Of a stretch of DNA of 64,000 nt, positions 55,101 to 59,023 are shown one piece after another; position 1 is the stretch's first letter, and each line of letters starts with the position of its first letter. The stretch is from Phoronis australis. Taxonomy: Eukaryota; Phoronida; Phoronidae. The notes beneath the pieces are model-generated. The model was not told the DNA's origin, did no database searches, and worked only from the letters and a program-made list of their open reading frames with translations. Position numbers and translations under genes: made by a program. Location: positions 92,730 through 156,729 of the forward strand of contig NMRA01000479.1 of NCBI GenBank assembly GCA_002633005.1. The letters are read 5' to 3'.

Positions 55101-56429
55101 AATCTTTTTACCAATTTTCATACAAGTAATACCAATGGTAAGTTTGAAATACCAAATTAGCCACCATAATCCACTGAGCAGGGAACTAAATGGGTTTGCA
55201 GCAAAGTTGATGTTTTGTGTATAACACCAGCATTATTTTGATCTGACTCATGGAATAAATTAACGTACTTCTTAGATTTACTCTTGCACTATGGATTAAG
55301 ATTTTTATTGTCATACATCAAAATTTACGTAGGGGTATGAGGAATTAAATTTTCAATTTACATCATGGTAAAATTACTAACATGGACCAAAGACCAAAGA
55401 AAGTTTAGCCAAGACAGTCATGCCCTTGTTACTGATGCGTTAAAATGTTTCAAAAACTTCATCAATATTCCTTGTGTAGAGTCGTCTTTACTAATAAGCA
55501 GAGTGTTCAAACTTTGATAAAACTGAGTCCAAGAATGTTTGTTGGCAGTTGCTGTGAAGAAAACCTGGGAGAGTGCTGGTGAGAGGCCAAAGATTCACGG
55601 TCGGTCTAACACTGCTCCCCAGTCTCTGACTATTACCACTACCAACAGAGTACGTCGTAAACCTCAGGTGAAGCAAGCAGAATGTATTTCTGATCTTGGT
55701 CTTGCATAAATGCACATCAGTTACGTCTCTGTTACTTTGCCAGTGATAATTCTGTCCAAGTTTTACACCAGGTTTTAATATGGAATCATGAGCCCAGTTA
55801 CACAATCTGGACTGATTCATACTTCTGTTTAGTCGATATTTGGGACTAAATCGAGGGCAATCCTTGTAAATAACACCATTAATGTTCATAAACTACAGGC
55901 TTGTTTTCATATAAAATGTCATTGGTTAAAATTTTTCTCAATCTTGACCTTCAAATGTCATTGCAGCACTTCTACAGTTTTCACCATTTAGTATGCTACT
56001 AAACCACATGCTTCCACAATATTCGGCACAAAGGATATATCACCAGCTGAAAACTGATTTTATTGTTTAGTGTAGTTGTTTGCTGCCAATCGTCATTTCC
56101 TTTTTTAGTCTTCATTTATTAGTAGCTATCAATATTTATTGGAGACATAAAGACTTTGTTTGTTCTCACGCTTTGTTAAACTTAAATTAAATTCTGTAAT
56201 TAGTTATGGTTCTGTAATTATAGGTGCTGTCTATATTGCTTTGTAATTTCAGATAATCCTACCCGAGGGCGCTGTCTGCATGCTGATGTTGGGTGGTAAG
56301 GAAAGTCAACAGAAGCAGTTAGGACTGTCTCATTTGTCTATCTGGAAATGTGATATACTGCATGGCCAGGCCACACCAAAACAAGTGCAACGTCTGCTAC
56401 AAGAGTCGGCCAGTTACTATGGAAAGTGA
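12712..56429 (+). CDS. EF-hand-like/kelch-propeller protein, 18 coding exons, 1008 aa (whole gene span)
   Basis: Joining exons 12712-12775, 24970-25063, 27761-27858, 28213-28274, 32392-32468, 33043-33080, 39903-39979, 42530-42619, 43342-43561, 45516-45595, 46600-46675, 48056-48214, 48699-48857, 49952-50095, 53114-54201, 54889-55093, 55549-55667 and 56253-56429 gives 3027 bases in one frame. Every junction is GT-AG and phase-compatible. Residues 1-6, MGTALS, fit an N-myristoylation site. Residues 20-200 are helical and EF-hand-like, but the loops lack most calcium-binding acids. Residues 215-505 plus 950-985 form six kelch blades, each with a hydrophobic-GG motif and a following (L/I)W. Blade 6 is interrupted by about 445 residues of Ser-rich, probably disordered sequence containing NPVY. 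No transmembrane segment is seen. It is probably a membrane-tethered cytosolic scaffold (inference). I do not recognise a named orthologue. Confidence 0.88.
12995..13106. repeat. (GT)n-(GGGA)n-(GA)n compound microsatellite
   Basis: GT-rich, then GAGG/GGGA, then a long GA run. The frames open on both strands here are low-complexity artefacts. Confidence 0.95.
13160..13510. mobile_element. Hairpin MITE with ~155-170-bp inverted arms (TA target)
   Basis: The left arm (13160-13314) and right arm (13343-13510) are nearly perfect reverse complements apart from a roughly 12-bp indel. The loop of about 28 bp carries ACGCATTACTGCGT. Termini CAGAATTTGTTG...CAACAAATTCTG are bounded by TA on each side, as for Tc1/mariner insertions. 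A 13-bp direct repeat TTTGTATGTAGTA (13147-13159 and 13545-13557) flanks the whole region. Confidence 0.85.
14967..15457. mobile_element. hAT-type MITE with 8-bp target duplication (491 bp)
   Basis: The ends are CAGGCCTTTATCCAGG on the left and, on the right, the inverted form of CAGGCCTTTATGCAG. GTCCGCAG abuts both ends (14959-14966 and 15458-15465), a perfect 8-bp target duplication characteristic of the hAT superfamily. GGGTGTCC motifs recur inside. There is no transposase, so it is non-autonomous. It sits only about 8 bp from the THAP element. Confidence 0.88.
15473..16803. mobile_element. Foldback element with ~320-bp inverted ends and decayed THAP zinc-finger frames (1.33 kb)
   Basis: The left arm (from 15473, TTAAATGTGAAGGCAAC) is the imperfect reverse complement of the right arm (ending 16803). 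Similarity continues inward past the AAAATAAGGTT.GTTGATTATCCCA block to a start codon in each arm. Each arm begins a peptide MPRCCC(V)xGCTHYRL, the C-x-x-x-C head of a THAP domain. On the minus strand, frames further in encode HFLPSDYDRDMYAELMK and RLKKGTIPML, matching the distal THAP pattern, but interrupted by frameshifts. THAP domains bind DNA in P-element-type transposases and in cellular THAP proteins. No target duplication is clear. Confidence 0.72.
16309..16539 (-). pseudogene. Decayed THAP-domain fragment
   Basis: The minus-strand frame starts MPRCCCVPGCTHYRL at 16539 with PKDDTLYRTWLPRS downstream. The C2CH second half and the HFLPSDYDRDMYAEL segment are in another frame, so at least one frameshift is needed. 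The frame lies in the right arm and centre of the foldback element. A shorter mirror copy starts at 15740 on the plus strand. Confidence 0.55.
16805..17960. repeat. Degenerate ~145-bp-period repeat block (copy 1)
   Basis: Recurring phrases: CC(C)CTAGTGGC(A/C)(A/G)TTTT, CTGTATCTTCAAAGGTCCT, ATGAAATTTGGCA, TTTTCAGATGGATTTGA. These come round about every 130-150 bp. It is the same family as 34000-36590. Open frames in it are chance frames. Confidence 0.75.
19520..19880. repeat. TGCCGCAAGCTTGC-rich repeat block (left)
   Basis: Many copies of the word TTGCCGCAAGCTTGCCGCAA and variants (GCAGCAAAC, GCTGCAAG), interspersed with non-repetitive bases. Related inverted sequence occurs at 24600-24910. 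Confidence 0.8.
21735..21811. repeat. Direct repeat flanking the TTAA element (left copy)
   Basis: The segment containing CAACATGTGGCTGGGCTAGC and CCCTAGAAGCATTAAAC is repeated at about 23775-23848 on the other side of the element with roughly 80 percent visual identity. Confidence 0.7.
21816..23744. mobile_element. TTAA-flanked DNA element (1.93 kb), piggyBac- or Kolobok-like
   Basis: The termini GGTAGGTGTATACAC and the inverted GGTAGGTGGATACAC differ by one base. Both sides are flanked by TTAA (21812-21815 and 23745-23748), the target duplication of piggyBac and Kolobok elements. Internally GGGCGGAGCTTA (near 22550) is mirrored by TAAGCTCCGCCCC (near 23535). No transposase is recognisable, so it is non-autonomous. 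Confidence 0.75.
24600..24910. repeat. 41-bp minisatellite and inverted TGCCGCAAGCTTGC block (right)
   Basis: 24629-24770 holds 3-4 copies of a ~41-bp unit (ACACTTTTTCACCAATAAAG then TTTCCTGCAACTTTCCCGC). 24780-24910 holds GCAGCAAAC/GCCGCAAGCTTGCGGC words. TGCCGCAAGCTTGCGGCA is a perfect 18-bp palindrome. Some phrases, such as a form of GCACACATTGCTGCAA, match 19520-19880 in inverted order. Confidence 0.7.
24970..25063 (+). CDS. Kelch gene coding exon 2 (residues 22-52)
   Basis: Acceptor TTTCTAG at 24963-24969, donor GTAAGT at 25064. Encodes a helical stretch containing LRNFYNTMIMHHFVKDCYID. An alternative acceptor eight bases downstream (TTCTTCAG) would shift the frame into a stop, so the upstream AG is preferred. 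Confidence 0.82.
26122..26465. repeat. GC-rich ~86-bp tandem repeat, four copies
   Basis: Units contain GGGCATTTCATTGATGTTGACC, AAAAATTGGGCA and CCCCGGGTTACGGCGGGG then a CTGACCACAT-type end. Copies diverge moderately. The minus-strand frame 26230-26550 (repeated AHPRRNPG) is a by-product of the repeats. Confidence 0.85.
26537..26767. repeat. 58-bp minisatellite, four copies
   Basis: A unit starting GTCAGCCAGTCCGACGAG and ending GAACTGAGTTGAGCT. Copies 2-4 are identical, copy 1 is 56 bp. Confidence 0.95.
26777..26824. repeat. Small hairpin
   Basis: CATGCAATATGAA and its exact reverse complement are separated by 22 bases. Confidence 0.8.
27663..27760 (+). repeat. Tandem copies of the exon 3 splice acceptor
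   Basis: (A/T)G-AG then AACTCA(C/T) occurs at 27663, 27715 and 27760 with CATGGATATTGT or CTTGGATATTGT between. The spacing is 52 and 45 bp. Only the last copy leads into an open frame. The first two reach stops within a few codons. Confidence 0.8.
27761..27858 (+). CDS. Kelch gene coding exon 3 (residues 53-85, EF-hand-like loop)
   Basis: Acceptor TTTGTAG, donor GTACAC. It holds a 12-residue EF-hand-like loop at residues 72-83 (DVEENNRIHWKR), with Asp1 and Ile8 but Arg at position 12 in place of Glu. Two upstream copies of the acceptor exist (27662-27663 and 27714-27715). Confidence 0.85.
28213..28274 (+). CDS. Kelch gene coding exon 4 (residues 86-106)
   Basis: Acceptor TTGTATAG, donor GTAAGT, ending in phase 0. 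Encodes GGLLLCVDGTLTEKILLMF plus TV, resembling the helix entering an EF-hand. Confidence 0.85.
28441..28563. repeat. Degenerate 18-bp minisatellite
   Basis: Seven variants of GCTCCTGTATGCAATGGC-like units. The six-residue periodic frame (APVCNG, APVCDT and similar) follows from the repeat and lacks splice support. Confidence 0.8.
29129..29150. repeat. Perfect 22-bp palindrome
   Basis: GTTATCTCAC and GTGAGATAAC flank a central TA, immediately next to the tRNA-like segment. Confidence 0.9.
29160..29236 (-). mobile_element. tRNA-derived SINE head or tRNA pseudogene
   Basis: On the minus strand, box A TGGTGTAGTGG (29216-29226) matches TRGYnnAnnnG and box B GGTTCGAATCC (29173-29183) matches the polymerase III consensus. 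The spacing of about 33 bases suits a tRNA. No clean cloverleaf or anticodon was established, so a SINE is more likely. Confidence 0.55.
29764..29921. mobile_element. Palindromic MITE (158 bp, TA target)
   Basis: The arms read GATTATTAC...GTCGTTATCCC...TATCTAGAGCCC...GGATTTTGGAG and their reverse complement, almost continuous to a short CTAATG loop between CGGGG and CCCC. TA lies at both edges. No coding content. Confidence 0.78.
30690..30935 (-). pseudogene. hAT-type transposase C-terminal remnant (tentative)
   Basis: The minus-strand frame reads QESAFSQMKLVCTPLRSSL followed by KQTTLKQQ. This resembles the hAT dimerisation signature (E(R)xFSxxKxixTxxRssL). It is short, with no flanking transposase domain recognised. 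Confidence 0.4.
31271..31690. repeat. 30-bp minisatellite, 14 copies
   Basis: Unit GTACATCTGTCACGTGCACT then GAGACAATGA, 14 copies in exact 30-bp register. Because 30 is divisible by three, both strands stay open (TSVTCTETMS and VHVTDVLIVS). Five copies contain the E-box CACGTG. It is intronic. Confidence 0.97.
32392..32468 (+). CDS. Kelch gene coding exon 5 (residues 107-132, degenerate EF loop)
   Basis: Acceptor TTATTTTAG, donor GTGAGA. Residues 107-118 (NKLPRKGVSKSE) align to an EF-hand loop with Val8 and Glu12 but no acids at 1, 3 or 5, so calcium binding here is unlikely. The helix ELCRVLTEVLQATD follows. Confidence 0.87.
33043..33080 (+). CDS. Kelch gene coding exon 6 (38-bp micro-exon)
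   Basis: Acceptor TTTTTCCAG, donor GTAAGT. Encodes IFLILGKCHDDK and split codons at both ends. Its phases (2 in, 1 out) exactly bridge exons 5 and 7. Confidence 0.8.
33281..33360. repeat. Hairpin and (CCGT)n head of the ~145-bp repeat family
   Basis: GGGCCCACATATTTATAGGTGGGC is a hairpin followed by a CCGTCCGTCC run. A second copy of this head (GTCCACATATTTATGTGTGGAC) is at 34553-34580. Confidence 0.75.
33500..33988. mobile_element. 489-bp hAT-like non-autonomous element with 6-bp target duplication
   Basis: The ends CAGGGCTTGGAAT and ATTCCAAGCCCTG are perfect 13-bp inverted repeats. AGGAGT abuts both (33494-33499 and 33989-33994). CCGCGGAAA/CCGCGTTTCCGCG words fill the left part. It is inserted inside the ~145-bp repeat unit, which resumes at 33995. 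Confidence 0.85.
33995..36590. repeat. Degenerate ~145-bp-period repeat block (copy 2)
   Basis: The phrase CCCCTAGTGGCAATTTT or a variant recurs near 34004, 34147, 34275, 34388, 34528, 34760, 34904, 35054, 35192, 35337, 35502, 35652, 35800, 36062, 36418 and 36550. Between come CTGTATCTCC(T/A)AA, GGATCTTTA.TAAATTT and TTCGGATGGATTTGA. The units alternate in type, suggesting a higher-order period of two or three. There is no coding evidence. Confidence 0.8.
36203..36342. repeat. 28-bp minisatellite, five copies
   Basis: Near-identical copies of TTTTTGTTATGTTTTAATGG followed by CTACTTTG. Confidence 0.95.
38575..38790 (-). other. Possible zinc-finger-like fragment
   Basis: The minus strand can encode KYECRICGHSYFRAGISACV, with a CxxC as in zinc fingers, flanked by TCGAAAATACGA words in inverted orientation (38610-38620 and 38767-38778). 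It is too short and isolated for a gene call and is probably a transposon scrap. Confidence 0.2.
39903..39979 (+). CDS. Kelch gene coding exon 7 (residues 145-170)
   Basis: Acceptor TGTTTTTCAG, donor GTACAC. Encodes a segment with NMFVNLNSIVKEIIIGLFGE, typical of an EF-hand-protein helix. Confidence 0.87.
40566..40733. repeat. 24-bp minisatellite, seven copies
   Basis: Unit CTAAGCAGTGGTGAATGTAG then GTCA. Copies 1-3 are nearly identical and copies 4-7 diverge progressively. Confidence 0.95.
40988..41315. promoter_or_regulatory. Cluster of YY1-like and ETS-like motifs in intron 7 (tentative)
   Basis: AAGATGGCGGC (40988-40998) matches the YY1 consensus. ACCGGAAA (about 41114), ACTTCCGGTT (41128) and ACCGGAAGTTGC (41290) are ETS-like. 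AAGGTGGCGG lies near 41308. This could be a cryptic or alternative promoter, or just a motif-rich transposon. Confidence 0.25.
41689..42014. repeat. 164-bp tandem duplication with (ATC)n
   Basis: Two copies beginning AGACTGTAGCC and ending AATTCGCCAAGT.TCGCTC, each with an impure TCATCGTCATC trinucleotide stretch. Confidence 0.88.
42186..42280. repeat. ~21-bp repeat (AAAAAGGAACATGGCGGGGC), four degenerate copies
   Basis: Successive GGCCAAAAAAGAACATGGCG-type units. Each carries ATGGCG or a variant. Confidence 0.85.
42530..42619 (+). CDS. Kelch gene coding exon 8 (residues 171-200)
   Basis: Acceptor CATTTCAG, donor GTATTT, phase 0 on both sides. The LTVAMYDFQAWAEDNARLIE pattern resembles the region after the last EF-hand loop (DFxxW...LI) and ends the EF-hand-like module. 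Confidence 0.87.
43342..43561 (+). CDS. Kelch gene coding exon 9 (residues 201-273, kelch blade 1)
   Basis: Acceptor CATTTTCAG, donor GTAGGC. A linker is followed by SWKQL, then the kelch core RIYMYGG and DLWSYSL. Contains HATCLYDGRIYMYGGR. Confidence 0.92.
43775..43845 (-). mobile_element. tRNA-derived SINE fragment (tentative)
   Basis: The minus strand has CCAGGTGTAGTGTCTCACTT and then TAGTTCAAGTCCTAGG, resembling box A and box B. It is more degenerate than the one at 29160. Confidence 0.4.
45116..45251. repeat. 34-bp minisatellite, four copies
   Basis: Units such as AGTTCACACTTGATTACCCC then TAGATCTGAGCTAT. A lone unit occurs upstream at 44174-44207, suggesting the array was split by a later insertion or dispersed. 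Confidence 0.92.
45516..45595 (+). CDS. Kelch gene coding exon 10 (blade 1 to blade 2)
   Basis: Acceptor ATTTCTAG, donor GTAAAG. Encodes SDSWEQIEVIGERPSLLEGH, the inter-blade W strand and the EGHT start of blade 2. Confidence 0.92.
46060..46230. repeat. ~57-62-bp tandem repeat, three copies
   Basis: The core TGTAGCTGATGCGACTGGAA with TGAACTTAACTTTAACAT recurs at 46084, 46141 and 46203. Confidence 0.88.
46600..46675 (+). CDS. Kelch gene coding exon 11 (blade 2 core)
   Basis: Acceptor TTTCCAG, donor GTGAGT. Encodes NLYMFGGEFGFGG and PLWIFNV. Confidence 0.92.
46676..48055. other. Intron 11 of the kelch gene
   Basis: Weak traces of the ~145-bp family (ATGAAATTTTGCACAAGTG, then TTTCAGGCTGATTTGAGTAC with CACCCTCTAGG near 47245-47280). 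No exon. Confidence 0.5.
48056..48214 (+). CDS. Kelch gene coding exon 12 (blade 3)
   Basis: Acceptor GTTTGTAG, donor GTAGGT. Contains SNSWRKF, RRGHTAVI, AMHIYGGYMD and ELWTFDF. It is 159 bases long, the same as exon 13 and with the same phases, consistent with ancestral blade duplication. Confidence 0.93.
48699..48857 (+). CDS. Kelch gene coding exon 13 (blade 4)
   Basis: Acceptor TCTTGCAG, donor GTGAGT. Contains RHHHSAVVHGSAMWVYGGN and DLWRWSF. Confidence 0.93.
49262..49755. repeat. 15/18-bp minisatellite (about 30 copies)
   Basis: Mixed units AGGACTGATAAACTGT and AGGACTGATAACCTGTGT. The right part uses a composite GGGCTGATAAACTGTGGGAC TGAGTGTGTA. It sits in intron 13, ending about 200 bases before exon 14. 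Confidence 0.95.
49952..50095 (+). CDS. Kelch gene coding exon 14 (blade 5)
   Basis: Acceptor TTTATTTAG, donor GTAAGT. Contains LRKWTKIK, LFGHSAIKVMDAMLIFGGES and QIWRFHF. Confidence 0.93.
50295..50592. repeat. ~26-bp minisatellite, about 11 copies
   Basis: Variants of GGTTTGTTGTGAACGCAGGG then TAATCA in intron 14. Confidence 0.92.
50713..51088. repeat. 42-bp minisatellite, nine copies
   Basis: AATAAGTATTACCCAATTAT then ATTGGTCAATTAAGCATTATTT, very homogeneous. One copy lacks the first few bases. It lies 120 bases after the previous array. Confidence 0.96.
51089..53113. other. Rest of intron 14 of the kelch gene
   Basis: About 2 kb with no repeat array or exon that I can support. One ambiguous base lies at 51632. 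Confidence 0.55.
53114..54201 (+). CDS. Kelch gene coding exon 15 (blade 6 start and large insert)
   Basis: Acceptor TTTTTAACAG. The frame opens with SESWQKIEV and PRSFHTCVLV (blade 6), then departs into about 335 Ser-, Asn-, His- and Pro-rich residues with SPLPSP and an NPVY (PTB-type) motif. The frame stays open past 54201 to a stop at 54304. I place the donor at 54202 (AAG then GTTAGA) because it joins exon 16 in phase 0 with similar composition. Read-through to 54306 would be an alternative, truncated C-terminus. Confidence 0.85.
54889..55093 (+). CDS. Kelch gene coding exon 16 (insert)
   Basis: Acceptor CTCTTGTAG, donor GTAAGT. Encodes 68 residues of polar sequence (for example SSVDSGYMSHTRDE, DEIHSRYASTYELSEEH), Tyr- and Ser-rich with possible phosphorylation sites (inference). 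Confidence 0.83.
55549..55667 (+). CDS. Kelch gene coding exon 17 (insert)
   Basis: Acceptor TTGGCAG, donor GTGAAG. Encodes about 40 basic and Thr-rich residues (VKKTWESAGERPKIHGRSN, TNRVRRKPQ). Confidence 0.82.
56253..56429 (+). CDS. Kelch gene coding exon 18 (blade 6 completion and C-terminus)
   Basis: Acceptor TAATTTCAG, stop TGA at 56427-56429. PEGAVCMLMLGGKE and LSIWKCDI supply the GG strand and W strand missing from blade 6 in exon 15. A short helical tail ends YYGK. Confidence 0.9.
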   Translation: MILPEGAVCMLMLGGKESQQKQLGLSHLSIWKCDILHGQATPKQVQRLLQESASYYGK

Positions 56430-56915
56430 GGTCAAGGGTCAACTGTCTCAAGTTTCCCCACAATTATCGTTACAACACTCAGTATCTTATTCAGGGCTGT
56501 ACAAGTTGAATGTGATACTTTTTTAAAGATTGCTATACATCAGTTTCATTGGATATTTAAATGTCTTGTTGTGTCATCTCAGTTTTTGTTTTAACTATTT
56601 TTGTATCATCAAAGATGTTAAATGTTTAGTAATTTATTTTTAAACTGTGTACTTAATTCCCAATTTCTTATAGTTGCTGATAAACAGACATATTGCTGTC
56701 TATTTACATGGTGGGTCTAAAATAGTTTTACTGCAGACTTACTGGTCAACTCATATTTTATAACGAGGACTTGTTCAAGATGTGCTCATTAGCTTACTAG
56801 GTTAAAGTTGCTGTGAAACTGCCTTTTATAAGAAAATAACTTATAATTTATATCCCTTACTGTTAAGTCTCAAATTGTCAGATTAGAAGCGATTTCTGAG
56901 CTTGGATAGATATGC

Positions 56916-57038
56916 TAGTTCATTACTGCTAGAGATCAGAGGTCAGGCATTAGAAACTTGGCTCGTGTCAAGGCACCTTGTAGTTCATTACTGCTAGAGG
57001 TCAGGCATTAGAAATTTGGCTCGTGTGAAGGCTCCTTG
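56916..57038. repeat. ~60-bp tandem duplication
   Basis: TAGTTCATTACTGCTAGAG through GGCTCGTGT(C/G)AAGGC(A/T)CCTTG, two copies of 65 and 58 bp. Confidence 0.9.
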
Positions 57039-57183
57039 TAGTTCCATCAATATATTTCTACAAGAGCCACTGTACAGTAGTCAAGAAGGCTGCTTATCAG
57101 GAACTCTGATCTAAGGTCCTTTGGTATGGAGCAGAGCAATTGCCACATTAGCAATGACTTCAAGGCAGTATAACACTGGCTGA

Positions 57184-57189
57184 AATAAA
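57184..57189 (+). terminator. Candidate poly(A) signal for the kelch gene
   Basis: AATAAA about 750 bases after the TGA. Others lie further downstream. The choice is not settled by sequence alone. Confidence 0.35.
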
Positions 57190-58004
57190 TTCACATTAAT
57201 TTGCCATTTTCAATCTGTCTGGCTTCTGAATCGAAGTGAATTTCATGTGAAAAGTTAGGTTAGGATAATTTGCATCCGAAGAAATAAAATTATAAAAGTA
57301 AGCCAAAAATGCTTGGTGCTCTGGTACCCATCAGAGAAATTCTTCGAAACATTGTTTCTGTAGATAATTAGCCTGCGAGTTGCAATGCCAGACTATGGGG
57401 AACACTGTTAGTGTAAAAATTTATTAAAGTAATGGACCAGATTAAAATCTGGATTTTGGCTCAATTTGGAAACTAATATCACCTGGAGTTGCATTTTTTG
57501 TAATGTTTATAAGTTGTCTTTTATGCACCAAGCAAAACCTTCAATGGTCAAAAAGTGGGTTTATAGCATGTTCAAGTCCAAACCTGTTTTACCTTTTCTG
57601 GCTACATGTAATCTTTGAATATTAATTAATATTAATCAAGCACAAAGCAGAACACTTTTCAAATGACATACTGTACCATTTCTTAATGTGAAACCATCTT
57701 TTGTGTCAAACATTTAATAAATGTTTGTAGTTAACCCAAGATTTCAATTTTGTGTCGGATTGCAGCCATCGCTTTTAGTTTCAACGTCGGGTACTGATGG
57801 CGCAATTGTACAAAATGTTCACACCAAAAAGTAGCATCATTAACTGAAATTTTCTATTGGCAATTATTATTTAACACCAAGTTGTGTCAATGTCAACTTT
57901 ATTTATAACTGTTATCTGCTCACTCTAATACATCTTGAACTGAAATCAATTACAATAAATCATGTGGATTCCCTCATTGAACATACTGCCTTGACATCTC
58001 AAAA

Positions 58005-58236
58005 ACTAAAGCCGAAGCCTAACCTGTTGTGACAAACACTAAACCCTAACCCTAACCTGTTGTGACAAACACTAAACCCTAACCCTAACCTGTTGTGACA
58101 AACACTAAACCCTAACCCTAACCTGTTGTGACAAACACTAAAGCCGAAGCCTAACCTGTTGTGACAAACACTAAAGCCGAAGCCTAACCTGTTGTGACAA
58201 ACACTAAAGCCGAAGCCTAACCTGTTGTGACAAACA
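58005..58236. repeat. 33-bp minisatellite with embedded CCCTAA telomere-like words
   Basis: Seven copies of ACTAAA-(12-base variable part)-CCTGTTGTGACAAAC. In copies 2-4 the variable part is CCCTAACCCTAA. In copies 1 and 5-7 it is GCCGAAGCCTAA. Confidence 0.96.
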
Positions 58237-58479
58237 AATTCAGCATTAATGGTCTGTCAGTTCTTCTCAAACCAAGTGTTTGTCACTTTAAGTTTAACAA
58301 TCCTTATAAAAATGTAGGACCTGAGTTGCTGGACCAGAGTTCAGCGAATCCGATTAAACCAAATAAAATGAATCCTGACCTGTGATACAGTACAAAGCTG
58401 CATGTCTTCCTTGAGACAACTGCGGACCAGATTTTTCAGGAGACCACAATTAATTTTCGTTTCTCAAATACAGTTAGAT

Positions 58480-58699
58480 AATGTAAGGACATGTATCTAC
58501 CAGTTTAATGTAAGGACATGTATCTACCAGTTTAATGTAAGGACATGTATCTACCAGTTTAATGTAAGGACATGTATCTACCAGTTTAATGTAAGGACAT
58601 GTATCTACCAGTTTAATGTAAGGACATGTATCTACCAGTTTAATGTAAAGACATGTATCTACCAGTTTAATGTAAGGACATAATTGTATCTACCAGTTT
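58480..58699. repeat. 27-bp minisatellite, eight copies
   Basis: AATGTAAGGACATGTATCTACCAGTTT repeated in register (first 20 bases AATGTAAGGACATGTATCTA). Read on the minus strand, each junction gives ATTAAA, a variant poly(A) signal, downstream of the VPS41 stop. Confidence 0.96.
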
Positions 58700-58957
58700 A
58701 ACTTCAATATTACCTGCCTGGATCCAGCAACTTCAATTTAACTTACCACCAAACCAGTGTTTAAATAATGCTCAATTGTGATTATTGCAATTATGTTAAG
58801 ATTAATCAGCTAACTATAACAATCTTTGGGTTAGAAACATACGACAAAGTAAGACTTTTCAGAGTTCAATCAAGCTAACTGCAGAGTGGTAACTGTTAAA
58901 ATCTAAATGTCTTGACCAACAAGTATTGTCAAAAAGTGTGCTAAACGGCACAAAGCT

Positions 58958-59023
58958 TCACTTGCGGAAGATTGCCGAAGTCCCAGGGCCCCGTCGCTGG
59001 GCATTGCATATTACACAATGTTC
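58958..59023 (-). CDS. VPS41: VPS41 last coding exon
   Basis: The minus strand has acceptor GTTTCAG, then EHCVICNAQRRGPGTSAIF with RK and stop TGA (58958-58960). It supplies the final CxxC of the RING and the conserved RGPG(T)SAI tail. Confidence 0.93.
   Translation of the reverse strand, partial: EHCVICNAQRRGPGTSAIFRK

Larger units (their letters stand above)
56430..58004. other. Convergent intergenic region and kelch gene 3' UTR
   Basis: Includes a two-copy ~60-bp duplication (56916-57038, TAGTTCATTACTGCTAGAG...) and several AATAAA/TTTATT signals for the two convergent genes. No exon. Confidence 0.6.

Noticed and set aside
58005-58236. True interstitial telomere
   Set aside because: CCCTAA occurs only in pairs inside a 33-bp unit with non-telomeric flanks and variant copies, so it is not a telomeric run.
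58402-58683. 93-codon frame with repeated NVRTCIYQF
   Set aside because: Product of the 27-bp minisatellite in the convergent intergenic region. No splice or start support.
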